Positions 47,601-54,237 of a DNA stretch of 64,000 nt are shown in pieces. The DNA is from Bacteroidaceae bacterium. GTDB taxonomy: Bacteria; Bacteroidota; Bacteroidia; Bacteroidales; Bacteroidaceae. Position 1 is the first letter of the stretch; each line of letters starts with the position of its first letter. The DNA is taken from positions 24,552 to 88,551 of the forward strand of contig JAEEZX010000032.1 in NCBI GenBank assembly GCA_016292045.1, written 5' to 3'. The translations under genes and the position numbers were made by a program. Below the pieces are notes generated by a model, which saw only the letters and a program-made list of their open reading frames with translations, was not told where the DNA came from and did not search any database.

Positions 47601-47749
47601 ACACCCTGACGTATAGTAACCTGCGGGAATTCATCCTTCGGCATATCCCACATACCGAAGATACCCAGCACGAACAGGATGCCTATGACAAGCAGCGATA
47701 TCGGGTAGTGCTCCAACGGCCATTTCAGCCAGTTCATCTTATCTCCCAT
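44636..47749 (-). CDS. RND efflux pump, second operon, with variant proton-relay residues
   Basis: 1037 residues with the twelve-helix RND plan and two large periplasmic loops. The TM4 motif reads GMIVDNSIVVIDG, with Asp-Asn in place of the Asp-Asp pair. The TM10 motif reads GIIMRNEILIFEHA, with Arg where AcrB has Lys. The pump thus belongs to a different RND branch from the first operon's and may couple ions differently. Codon 5 is an alternative ATG (MNWLKWPLEHY). Encoded between its adaptor and its TolC partner; substrate unknown. Confidence 0.93.
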   Translation of the reverse strand: MGDKMNWLKWPLEHYPISLLVIGILFVLGIFGMWDMPKDEFPQVTIRQGVVVAVCPGATAEEVEQQVARPLERYLFTFGEVNRVKTTTTSQNGMCIVMVKLNDDVNNKDEVWSKIKHGINDFKMQLPPGVLAVIVNDEFGNTSALLIAIESDRRSYRELKSYSDDLSDRLRRIPSVANVKLFGDRKEQISLYVDRQRLQAYGIGQQFLFSRLQAQGITTMSGGISDDDQQIPIHVETTENSEEEIANQIIFSDPATGKVTRVRDVAKVVREYEPTASRIEQDGHPCVLLSMEMTPGNNVVQYGREVDRVLDEFRKNELPEDVKVTRIADKPKVVSMSVSDFLRDLLISMLIIILVMMVLFPLRSAIVAAVTIPLSTFVSVSIMYIVGIDLNIVTLAALIVVLGMIVDNSIVVIDGYLEYLDKGYEPKRAAIDSAKQYFMPMMLATVCICAIFFPFLITMRGMLLDALLDFPWTITINLMVSLLLAVSVIPFLEVMIIRPGKVTTGGNAITKWVQRVYDRVLDWTFRRPWMTMLLGLCVILASCLIVPLLKVRLFPYADREQFAVEIYLPDGKGLAETELVADSVYNALKEDKRITNITGFIGCSSPRFMDVYAPQMAGDNYAQFIVNTSSQHATLDLLAKYQAMLSDAFPNAYVKFKRLDYLEVTELEYRFYGDNLDSLHVVAERLMERMRQMPELEWVHTDYMQPYPIINVKLDPVETARLGITRTTAQLALSAGSADLRVGQIWEGDYELPIIVKDDADMTFSEVANLGIASPTTLLSAGLHSANTTVPLRQIASVQPQWSESRIVHRGGERCITVTAEFVQGIYTAPVEREIARIMQEETDIPQGVRAEVGGEMEYGDEAIPQIVAGITIAMIIVFFFLLFNFKKYGITMVCMAALSLMMPGALIGLGLMNRALGLTSIFGLITLMGIIMRNEILIFEHAIDLIQKYVAKHGDWTVDREAYNNAVKQAAYEAGKRRMVPIFLTTATTAVGVVPMIIAQSSFWMPVGVTIFAGGIGSLIMVVTMLPVIYWKVSTK

Positions 47750-47762
47750 CCCAACTCTAATC

Positions 47763-47797
47763 TATCAATTATCAATTCTCAATTGTCAATTCTCAAA
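47763..47797. repeat. Heptamer array (TATCAAT/TCTCAAT/TGTCAAT), 5 units
   Basis: Contains the adaptor stop TGA (47793-47795) and ends 13 bases before the pump ATG. Confidence 0.9.
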
Positions 47798-48812
47798 ACA
47801 CCACCATGGTGCCTTCACTCAGTTTCTGGTAGCCCTCCACGACTATGCGCTGACCGGCATCTAGTCCGCTCTCCAGAGATACGGAATTCCCGTGCGTCGC
47901 ACCGATGGTGACTTCCGTCCGATGGGCAGTACTGTCCTTTGCCACAGTCCATACGAACAACGTACCGTCGGCCTTTCTCTGCACTGATGTCACAGGTATC
48001 AAGCATTTAGCGGCATCCCCGCCTTTATCGTCCATAAACCTGACACTCGCCACCATTCCCGGCAACAGTTTGCGTCCGCTGTTCGCCACATTGATGCGTA
48101 TGTCGTAGGTGTGAGTCAGGGCATCTGCCTGCACACCTTTTTCGATGCGCCCTCCCTGATAGCTTTCACCTACAGCATCCACCTGAATCAGCGAAGGAGT
48201 GGCAGTATTAATGTCTCTTATCTCAGTTTCCGGTACGGACACTTTCACCTTCACACTGCTGATATCGAGGATACTCACCACAGCCTGTGATGGCATTGCT
48301 GTCTCACCGGCACCGACCAGCTTACGACCTATCACACCGCCAACGGGAGCTGTAAGGCGGCAGTCTGCAAGATTCTTCTTAGCCACCTCGAGTTGCGCTG
48401 CAGCCTGAGCCACCTTGCTCTGTATCTCCACCCACTGGGCTTCTGTAAGCGAACCGCTGTCGTGGAGCATACCATAGCGCTGCAAAGCATCGTTGGCATG
48501 AGTCATCGAAGCCTCCGCACCGCTGAGCACGTTACGGGCCTGCGTATCGTCCATTTCTGCAAGCAACTGACCTTGACGCACCTCTTGTCCTTCGCTGACA
48601 TAGACGCGCTTCACCACTCCCATTCCCGTGAAACTCACTGCTGTAGCTTCACGTTCCTCCACAATACCCACATAGGTTTGGCCACTTCCATCCACACCAT
48701 GCGACACCACTTGTGTCTTCACTCTCGTCGGGGACTTGCTCCGCTGCTCCTTTCTGTCCCCACAGCTACTGATGACAAAGACCATCAGCAGCAATAAGAT
48801 GCTTCTGTTCAT
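47793..48812 (-). CDS. RND membrane-fusion lipoprotein, second operon
   Basis: 339 residues from the ATG at 48812; the longer track start lies between the promoter box and this ATG and would spoil the signal. The lipoprotein signal ends VISSC. The biotinyl-lipoyl halves are GMGVVKRVYVSEGQEVRQGQLL and ADCRLTAPVGGVIGRKLVGAGE, separated by a helical hairpin (about 85-130). A beta-barrel and MP domain follow. It is the adaptor of the second pump. Confidence 0.92.
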   Translation of the reverse strand: MNRSILLLLMVFVISSCGDRKEQRSKSPTRVKTQVVSHGVDGSGQTYVGIVEEREATAVSFTGMGVVKRVYVSEGQEVRQGQLLAEMDDTQARNVLSGAEASMTHANDALQRYGMLHDSGSLTEAQWVEIQSKVAQAAAQLEVAKKNLADCRLTAPVGGVIGRKLVGAGETAMPSQAVVSILDISSVKVKVSVPETEIRDINTATPSLIQVDAVGESYQGGRIEKGVQADALTHTYDIRINVANSGRKLLPGMVASVRFMDDKGGDAAKCLIPVTSVQRKADGTLFVWTVAKDSTAHRTEVTIGATHGNSVSLESGLDAGQRIVVEGYQKLSEGTMVVF

Positions 48813-48837
48813 CACGGTATTATACGATTTACGGCGA

Positions 48838-48845
48838 CAAATATA
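48838..48845 (-). promoter_or_regulatory. -7 promoter box TATATTTG of the second efflux operon
   Basis: Exact TAnnTTTG on the minus strand, 25 bases before the adaptor ATG. Confidence 0.65.
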
Positions 48846-48908
48846 CAATTATTTATTATTAAAAACGCATTTTTAATGATTATAACACAATAAAATAGAG
48901 TTTTTTCA

Positions 48909-48916
48909 TACTTTTG
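48909..48916 (+). promoter_or_regulatory. -7 promoter box TACTTTTG of the deacylase gene
   Basis: Exact TAnnTTTG ending eight bases before the ATG, so the transcript would be nearly leaderless. Confidence 0.7.
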
Positions 48917-48924
48917 CAGCCGAA

Positions 48925-49422
48925 ATGACAAAAGAACACATATATAAACTCCTTAGAGAGGAGAACATAGAATTTGAGCTAACAGAGCACGAACCGCTGT
49001 TCAGTATGGACGAAGATAAAGAATGCGCCCTGCCCCACCCCGAATCGATGGCGAAAAACCTCTTCGTACGCGACAAGAAAAAGCGATGCATCGCACTTAT
49101 CACAGTGAAGGGCGACAAGAGGGTTGATCTGAACGCGTTCAGTCTACGACAAGGACTCAAAAGACTATCATTTTCAACAGCAGAGATGCTCGATGAAATC
49201 ATGCATTTAAAGCCCGGTTCCGTGACTCCTTTCGGACTGCTCAGTAAAGAGGCTGAGCGCGTAGAATTCTACTTCGACGAGGACTTTATGGGGGGAATAA
49301 TCGGAATACATCCCTGCGACAACACCGCCACCGTGTGGATGAAAACAGATGACCTCCTGCAACTGTTAGCTGCAAGAGGCCATCACGCCCATATTACGAA
49401 GATTGACAGGAAAGAAGACTAG
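48925..49422 (+). CDS. YbaK/ProXp-type aminoacyl-tRNA deacylase (PrdX-like)
   Basis: 165 residues, cytoplasmic. The family block around the catalytic Lys (AKNLFVRDKKKRCIALITVKGDKRVDL) and the GxxxP-like segment (LKPGSVTPFGLLSKEA) place it with YbaK/PrdX trans-editing proteins that hydrolyse mischarged tRNA-Pro, usually Ala-tRNA-Pro. The length fits a free-standing PrdX rather than an insertion in ProRS. It overlaps the 3' end of cysK by four bases, convergent. Precise tRNA specificity is inferred. Confidence 0.9.
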   Translation: MTKEHIYKLLREENIEFELTEHEPLFSMDEDKECALPHPESMAKNLFVRDKKKRCIALITVKGDKRVDLNAFSLRQGLKRLSFSTAEMLDEIMHLKPGSVTPFGLLSKEAERVEFYFDEDFMGGIIGIHPCDNTATVWMKTDDLLQLLAARGHHAHITKIDRKED

Positions 49423-50366
49423 AGAGGATAATCCTCGAAGGCGTAAAGTACTGTGGAAAGATAGCGTTCGCCTGTATCGGGAAGAAGTACGACAATCTTC
49501 TTGCCCTTATTCTCAGGACGGAGAGCCACCTGTGAAGCTGCGTAGAGAGCGGCACCGGCAGAAATACCTACAAGAACGCCTTCCTGCTGTGCTATCTCAC
49601 GACTCGTGCGGATGGCATCGTCGTTCTCCACATCAAACACCTCGTCGATAAGAGCACCATCGTAGTTCTTGGGAACAAAACCGGCACCGATACCCTGAAT
49701 CTTGTGAGGACCGCTCGGCTGGCCGTTGAGAACAGCAGAACTCTTCGGTTCCACCGCAATTGCCTGCACTTTGGGATTCTGCTCCTTGAGATACTTTGCC
49801 ACACCGGAAACCGTACCGCCCGTACCTACACCGGCTACGATGATATCCACCTTGCCGTCGGTCTGATTCCAGATTTCTGGACCTGTGGTCAAATAGTGCC
49901 TCTCGGGGTTTGCGGGATTCTCAAACTGCTGCAAGATAACACTGCCAGCGATGCTGTCGCGAAGGGACTCCGCCTCCTGAATAGCACCCTTCATGCCGTC
50001 CTTACCAGGAGTGAGACGTACCTCTGCACCGTAAGCCTTCACGAGATTGCGACGCTCCACGCTCATCGTGTCGGGCATCGTGAGAATCAAGTGATAACCC
50101 TTCACTGCGGAGACGAGAGCCAGGCCAACACCCGTATTACCACTGGTTGGCTCAATAATTGTTGCTCCGGGTTTGATGATACCTCGCTTCTCGGCATCCT
50201 CGACCATTGCGAGAGCAATCCGGTCTTTCACGCTGCCACCGGGGTTGAAATACTCTAACTTGGCAATCAAAGGAGTTTCGATACCCTTACCTTTTGAAAA
50301 TTTGTTGAGCTCCAAAACAGGTGTATTACCAATGAGCTCCGTGAGTTGTTTTGCAATCTTAGCCAT
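49419..50366 (-). CDS. cysK: Cysteine synthase A (O-acetylserine sulfhydrylase)
   Basis: 315 residues, the usual size. The PLP lysine is Lys47 in NPGGSVKDR. The substrate loop EPTSGNTG and phosphate loop GVGTGGTVSG are intact. It condenses O-acetylserine with sulfide to give cysteine in the cytoplasm. It has its own promoter and lies 90 bases downstream of metY on the same strand, grouping two sulfide-assimilating enzymes next to an Lrp-type regulator. Confidence 0.97.
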   Translation of the reverse strand: MAKIAKQLTELIGNTPVLELNKFSKGKGIETPLIAKLEYFNPGGSVKDRIALAMVEDAEKRGIIKPGATIIEPTSGNTGVGLALVSAVKGYHLILTMPDTMSVERRNLVKAYGAEVRLTPGKDGMKGAIQEAESLRDSIAGSVILQQFENPANPERHYLTTGPEIWNQTDGKVDIIVAGVGTGGTVSGVAKYLKEQNPKVQAIAVEPKSSAVLNGQPSGPHKIQGIGAGFVPKNYDGALIDEVFDVENDDAIRTSREIAQQEGVLVGISAGAALYAASQVALRPENKGKKIVVLLPDTGERYLSTVLYAFEDYPL

Positions 50367-50408
50367 AATTTTCTTATTTTTTAGTTTGTTGTTTTCTGTT
50401 TTACACTA

Positions 50409-50416
50409 CAAAAATA
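50409..50416 (-). promoter_or_regulatory. -7 promoter box TATTTTTG of cysK
   Basis: Exact TAnnTTTG on the minus strand, 42 bases before the ATG, between metY and cysK. Confidence 0.65.
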
Positions 50417-50456
50417 CGAAGAATTATTGTATCATTAATAAAATTCGCCGTGATAG

Positions 50457-51749
50457 TTATACTTTATCCAAGGCTTGCGCCAAATCCTCTATAATATCAT
50501 CGATATGTTCCGTACCGATACTCAGACGTACGGTAGCCGGCGTGATGTGCTGTTCGGCCAGTTCCAGCTCGCTCAGTTGTGAGTGGGTGGTGGTGTAAGG
50601 ATGTATCACGAGACTCTTCACATCAGCCACATTCGCCAACAGGGAGAATATCTGCAATGAGTCAATGAAACGCCAAGCTTCCTCCTGACCGCCCTTCACC
50701 TCGAAGGTGAATATACTTGCACCGCCATTGGGGAAATACTTCTGGTAGAGCGCGTGGTCGTGATGACTGGGGAGAGAGGGATGATTCACTCTGACCACTT
50801 TGGGATGGTTGGCGAGGAAATCCACCACCTTGAGGGTATTCTCCACGTGACGTTCCACACGGAGACTTAATGTCTCAACGCCCTGCAGGAGGATAAACGC
50901 GTTGAAAGGCGAGATAGCAGCACCGGTGTCGCGCAAGAGTACGGCACGGATGCGGGTTACATAGGCCGCAGCACCTACAGCGTCGGCAAAGACGATACCG
51001 TGATACGAGGGATCGGGCTTTGCAAGTGTGGGGAACTTTTCGGGATTAGCCTTCCAGTCGAACTTACCGCCGTCAACAATGACACCGCCGAGAGATGTGC
51101 CGTGACCGCCGAGGAACTTGGTAGCAGAATGTACCACGATGTCGGCTCCGTGCTCCAAGGGACGGATGAGATAAGGCGTGCCGAAAGTATTGTCCACAAT
51201 AAATGGGATACCGTGTTTGTGGGCCACTGCAGCTACGCCCTCAAGATTGAGAACATCGCTGTTGGGATTACCGAATGTTTCTGCATACACAACTCTCGTG
51301 TTAGGTTGGATCGCAGCTTCCAAGGCCTCGAGGTCATTCACGTTTACAATAGTGTTGGTGATGTCCTGAGTGGCCAGAGTGTGGGTAATCAGGTTATATG
51401 AACCACCATACAGATTATCGGCAGCTACAATGTGATCGCCGGCCTGCACAATATTCTGCAGGGCATAGGTGATAGCAGCGGCACCGGATGCTACGGCCAG
51501 TCCAGCCACACCACCCTCGAGAGCAGCCACACGATCCTCGAACACACTCTGAGTGGAGTTCGTCAGACGACCGTAGATATTACCTGCATCACGAAGACCG
51601 AAACGGTCGGCAGCGTGCTGGGAGTTGTGAAACACATAACTTGTGGTCTGATAAATGGGCACTGCACGGGAATCTGTTGCGGGATCTGCCTGTTCCTGTC
51701 CGACATGCAACTGCAGTGTCTCAAAGCGATAGTTGTTCTTGTTACTCAT
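50457..51749 (-). CDS. metY: O-acetylhomoserine sulfhydrylase / O-acetyl-L-homoserine aminocarboxypropyltransferase
   Basis: 430 residues, typical for MetY. PLP lysine Lys211 sits in HSATKFLGGHG. Other family blocks are YGRLTNSTQSVFEDRVAALEGG and TPYLIRPLEHGADIVVHS. It makes homocysteine from O-acetylhomoserine and sulfide. The leader is about 90 bases and I see no SAM riboswitch in it. Divergent from the Lrp regulator gene, which may control it. Confidence 0.95.
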   Translation of the reverse strand: MSNKNNYRFETLQLHVGQEQADPATDSRAVPIYQTTSYVFHNSQHAADRFGLRDAGNIYGRLTNSTQSVFEDRVAALEGGVAGLAVASGAAAITYALQNIVQAGDHIVAADNLYGGSYNLITHTLATQDITNTIVNVNDLEALEAAIQPNTRVVYAETFGNPNSDVLNLEGVAAVAHKHGIPFIVDNTFGTPYLIRPLEHGADIVVHSATKFLGGHGTSLGGVIVDGGKFDWKANPEKFPTLAKPDPSYHGIVFADAVGAAAYVTRIRAVLLRDTGAAISPFNAFILLQGVETLSLRVERHVENTLKVVDFLANHPKVVRVNHPSLPSHHDHALYQKYFPNGGASIFTFEVKGGQEEAWRFIDSLQIFSLLANVADVKSLVIHPYTTTHSQLSELELAEQHITPATVRLSIGTEHIDDIIEDLAQALDKV

Positions 51750-51847
51750 AGTCTTCTATTAATTTAATTGGTTTATATTATCGATTTTTACTTTCCTTTA
51801 TTTATTATATGCTTTGTCCGAGCCGCGTTTTAGAACTTTTGACGCTG

Positions 51848-51855
51848 CAAAGGTA
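51848..51855 (-). promoter_or_regulatory. -7 promoter box TACCTTTG of metY
   Basis: Exact TAnnTTTG on the minus strand, about 98 bases before the ATG. Confidence 0.7.
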
Positions 51856-51906
51856 CGGCAGTTTAAAATTTCTTCCAAATTTTTTGCTTATTTAAGATTT
51901 ATTTTC

Positions 51907-51914
51907 TACTTTTG
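51907..51914 (+). promoter_or_regulatory. -7 promoter box TACTTTTG of the Lrp-like gene
   Basis: Exact TAnnTTTG on the plus strand, 69 bases before the ATG and divergent to the metY promoter. Confidence 0.7.
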
Positions 51915-51924
51915 CGGCGTAGAA

Positions 51925-52010
51925 AGAAAATCTTTCCAAGAGAGAACACGAAACCGACGTCCAACAGAAAATCTTTCCAAGAAATGAACGCAAATCTTGA
52001 CGAAACCGAC
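51925..52010 (+). repeat. Direct duplication in the Lrp leader and start region
   Basis: AGAAAATCTTTCCAAGA occurs at 51925-51941 and 51966-51982. Downstream of each copy lies CGAAACCGAC (51949-51958 and 52001-52010). The second copy carries the real ATG; the first looks like a partial copy with about ten bases missing and the ATG lost. Confidence 0.8.
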
Positions 52011-52448
52011 CTGCAAATACTGAAAACACTGCAGAGAAATGCAAAATTAACCACAAAAGAACTGGCAGATGCAGTAAATTTGACCCCTACTCCCGTCTTC
52101 GAGCGACAAAAAAGGCTGGAACGGAAGGGTTATATCAGAAAATACATCGCCGTACTCGACCCCGAAAAACTGGATTTGGGACTGTTGGTATTCTGTAAGG
52201 TGAAGCTCAAACAGATAAACCACGAGATTGCGGATGCTTTCACACGACGAATCATGCACCTTCCAGAGGTGACGGAATGCTACAACACATCCGGTGCTTA
52301 CGACTACCTATTAAAAGTGCGCGCACGCGACATGAAACAATATCAGGAATTTGTACTCACAAAACTGGGAGACATCGACTCCGTGGGTTCAATAGAGAGC
52401 ACTTTTGTCATGAGCGAGATAAAAAACATACACGGTATAAACATCTAA
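51984..52448 (+). CDS. Lrp/AsnC family transcriptional regulator
   Basis: 154 residues from the ATG at 51984; the longer track start runs through a duplicated leader just past the promoter. It has an N-terminal winged helix-turn-helix (DETDLQILKTLQRNAKLTTKELADAVNLTPTPVFERQKRLERKGYI, quoted in parts: LTPTPVFERQKRLE) and a C-terminal RAM ligand-binding domain (VTECYNTSGAYDYLLKV). Proteins of this class sense amino acids. Divergence from metY suggests it senses a sulfur amino acid or regulates sulfur uptake; this is inference. Confidence 0.93.
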   Translation: MNANLDETDLQILKTLQRNAKLTTKELADAVNLTPTPVFERQKRLERKGYIRKYIAVLDPEKLDLGLLVFCKVKLKQINHEIADAFTRRIMHLPEVTECYNTSGAYDYLLKVRARDMKQYQEFVLTKLGDIDSVGSIESTFVMSEIKNIHGINI

Positions 52449-52459
52449 ACATAAAAACT

Positions 52460-53218
52460 ATGAAAAAGACAACATTCTGGATTCTGGCGAGCATCTTCGC
52501 AGTGGGATGCGCTCTCACCGCATGTAACGGAAACGCAGAGGAACCCCAAGAATCGGACGACAGCAGCGACTTTGTCACGATAACGGACGTAGTTCCCGAC
52601 GTAATACTGGAAATACGTTATTTCTCAACCTACAATTTCGTGGGCAAGCGCATCGACGGATATCTTCAACCCACGGCACTGCTCACCAAAAGAGCTGCCG
52701 ACAGCCTGAAAGCGGTGAGTGACGACCTCGTGCGTCACGGATATCGGCTGAAAATATACGACGCATACCGTCCTCAGTGCGCCGTTGACCATTTCGTGCG
52801 CTGGAGCAAGGATGTGAACGACACGCTGATGAAGAAATATTTCTATCCCGACCTCGACAAGAGTGTGCTGTTTCCGCAATTGTATATATGTGAACGCAGC
52901 GGACACACACGCGGTTCGACGCTGGACCTCACCCTCTTCGATATGAACAAAGAGAAGGAAGTGGATATGGGAGGCACCTTCGACTGGTTCGGAGAAGAAA
53001 GTCATCCCGACTTCTCAGGCGACCCGGAGACATTATATTTCGATCCTGAAGGAGGACTGACAAGCGAGCAGTTCTACAACCGTATGATGCTGCGCGCAGC
53101 AATGATGCGACACGGCTTCAAACCATTCCCCACGGAATGGTGGCACTTCACCCTGGAGGACGAACCCTATCCCAACACCTACTTCACCTTCCCTGTGAAG
53201 CAACTGCAGGAAAAGTAA
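52460..53218 (+). CDS. VanX-like D-alanyl-D-alanine dipeptidase, lipoprotein
   Basis: 252 residues from the ATG at 52460, 11 bases after the Lrp gene. Lipobox ALTAC. The M15D zinc-site residues are all present: Arg104 (YRPQ), His149 and Asp156 (SGHTRGSTLD), Glu226 and His229 (EWWHF). It hydrolyses D-Ala-D-Ala. As an envelope lipoprotein without van ligase or dehydrogenase neighbours it more likely serves peptidoglycan recycling or nutrition than glycopeptide resistance. Confidence 0.93.
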   Translation: MKKTTFWILASIFAVGCALTACNGNAEEPQESDDSSDFVTITDVVPDVILEIRYFSTYNFVGKRIDGYLQPTALLTKRAADSLKAVSDDLVRHGYRLKIYDAYRPQCAVDHFVRWSKDVNDTLMKKYFYPDLDKSVLFPQLYICERSGHTRGSTLDLTLFDMNKEKEVDMGGTFDWFGEESHPDFSGDPETLYFDPEGGLTSEQFYNRMMLRAAMMRHGFKPFPTEWWHFTLEDEPYPNTYFTFPVKQLQEK

Positions 53219-53419
53219 TCAGGCATCGAAATCCACAGGGCGGAACTGCCTCTGCTCCTCGCTGTACACGTAATCGTACTGACGGAGATACTGTTTGATG
53301 GAATCTGCGGTCTCATCGAAGTTATCGCACAGCGATTCCAAGGAGTCAAACTCCCCGTCACGCAGGAGCATATTGACGCTTGACACGAGTATTGCCGGGT
53401 CTTTGGGTAAGTAATCCAT
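53219..53419 (-). CDS. DUF4250 domain protein
   Basis: 66 residues covering the whole DUF4250 domain: LPKDPAILVSSVNMLLRDGE followed by LESLCDNFDE and YDYVYSEEQRQF. Short, acidic, cytoplasmic, function unknown. The stop abuts the VanX-like stop from the other strand with no gap. It lies seven bases after the HAD phosphatase gene, so it is in its operon. Confidence 0.88.
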   Translation of the reverse strand: MDYLPKDPAILVSSVNMLLRDGEFDSLESLCDNFDETADSIKQYLRQYDYVYSEEQRQFRPVDFDA

Positions 53420-53426
53420 AATCTTT

Positions 53427-54095
53427 TTATCCTATACTGGTGACGACATCCCTGAGTTCTGACATATCGTCGATAACATAATCCGCTCCTGCCTCCAGAA
53501 GCTGTTCCCGAGAGGAATTACCGAAATTCACGCCGCAAGTGTGAGTGCCGGCATTCCTTCCCATAAGAATGTCCACAGGCATATCACCTACGACAAGGGC
53601 ATTCTCCGCTTCCACTCCCGTTGCAGAAAGAATACGCATAACAGGTTCTGCATCCGGTTTGTGATTCACCACATCCTCACTGCCCACAATCTGCGAAAAG
53701 GGAACCGTCTCCGCCATCTCTGCAAGCAGGATATGCAGGGAACGCGACGAACGCGACGTAGCGACAGCAACATCAAGACCCTGTTCACGAAGCCACGAGA
53801 GCGTCTCCCGCACGTGAGGAAACCACGACGGCGTCAGTTTCTTGCGATTTATCTCGAAGATACGCCGGTATGTTGCCGCACATTCTTCTGCAAGCCCCTC
53901 ACCGCCCTCCGGGAATAATGCACGAAACGCATCTTCCAGCGTGAGTCCAATGACAGACGTGCATTCCGCCTCGTCCTTCACTGGAAGCCTCATCTGACGC
54001 ATCGTCTCCTGCAAAGTGTTCACAATGACGCGACACGTGTCTGCCAATGTGCCGTCGAAATCAAAAATAACAAGTTGAAGGGCTGTAACGCTCAT
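53427..54095 (-). CDS. HAD-superfamily phosphatase (Gph/PpaX-like)
   Basis: 222 residues from the ATG at 54095; the seven-codon-longer track start is less likely. Motif I is FDFDGTLAD (Asp12, Asp14), motif II is VATSRS, motif III is the Lys in NHKPDAEPV, and motif IV is VVGDMPVDI. An alpha-helical cap between motifs I and II indicates subclass I, as in phosphoglycolate phosphatase and pyrophosphatase PpaX. Substrate not assignable. Followed by DUF4250. Confidence 0.9.
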   Translation of the reverse strand: MSVTALQLVIFDFDGTLADTCRVIVNTLQETMRQMRLPVKDEAECTSVIGLTLEDAFRALFPEGGEGLAEECAATYRRIFEINRKKLTPSWFPHVRETLSWLREQGLDVAVATSRSSRSLHILLAEMAETVPFSQIVGSEDVVNHKPDAEPVMRILSATGVEAENALVVGDMPVDILMGRNAGTHTCGVNFGNSSREQLLEAGADYVIDDMSELRDVVTSIG

Positions 54096-54127
54096 GAATT
54101 GCAGTCTGATAATCACTCACGCCTTGG

Positions 54128-54201
54128 TGACCCCGATGGGACTCTAACCCATGACACTCAGAACCGGAATCTGATGCTCTATACAACTGAGCTACGGGGC
54201 C
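54128..54201 (-). tRNA. tRNA-Arg (anticodon CCG)
   Basis: 74 bases read on the minus strand fold as a full cloverleaf: acceptor GGCCCCG/CGGGGTC, D stem GCTC/GAGC, anticodon stem TCAGA/TCTGA with loop TTCCGGT (anticodon CCG, codon CGG) and T stem ATGGG/CCCAT. Discriminator A is followed by an encoded CCA at 54125-54127. The D loop has U at position 19 and the T loop (TTAGAGT) has A at position 56, replacing the near-universal G19-C56 tertiary pair by U-A. Confidence 0.93.
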
Positions 54202-54208
54202 GTGAAGC

Positions 54209-54229
54209 CGGGAGAACGGGTGTCTCCCG
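54209..54229 (-). other. Small hairpin between DPP4 and the tRNA
   Basis: CGGGAGA (54209-54215) pairs with TCTCCCG (54223-54229) around a 7-base loop, just after the DPP4 stop and before the tRNA 5' end. It lacks a T tract, so it may be a processing stem or weak terminator. Confidence 0.5.
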
Positions 54230-54237
54230 CTATATTG

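Noticed and set aside
51750-51847. SAM-type riboswitch in the metY leader
   Set aside because: The leader is A/T-rich and I could not find the conserved stems or core of known SAM riboswitches.
52460-53218. Vancomycin resistance cluster
   Set aside because: The VanX-like protein is a lone lipoprotein without ligase, dehydrogenase or VanRS genes nearby; a recycling or nutritional role is more likely.
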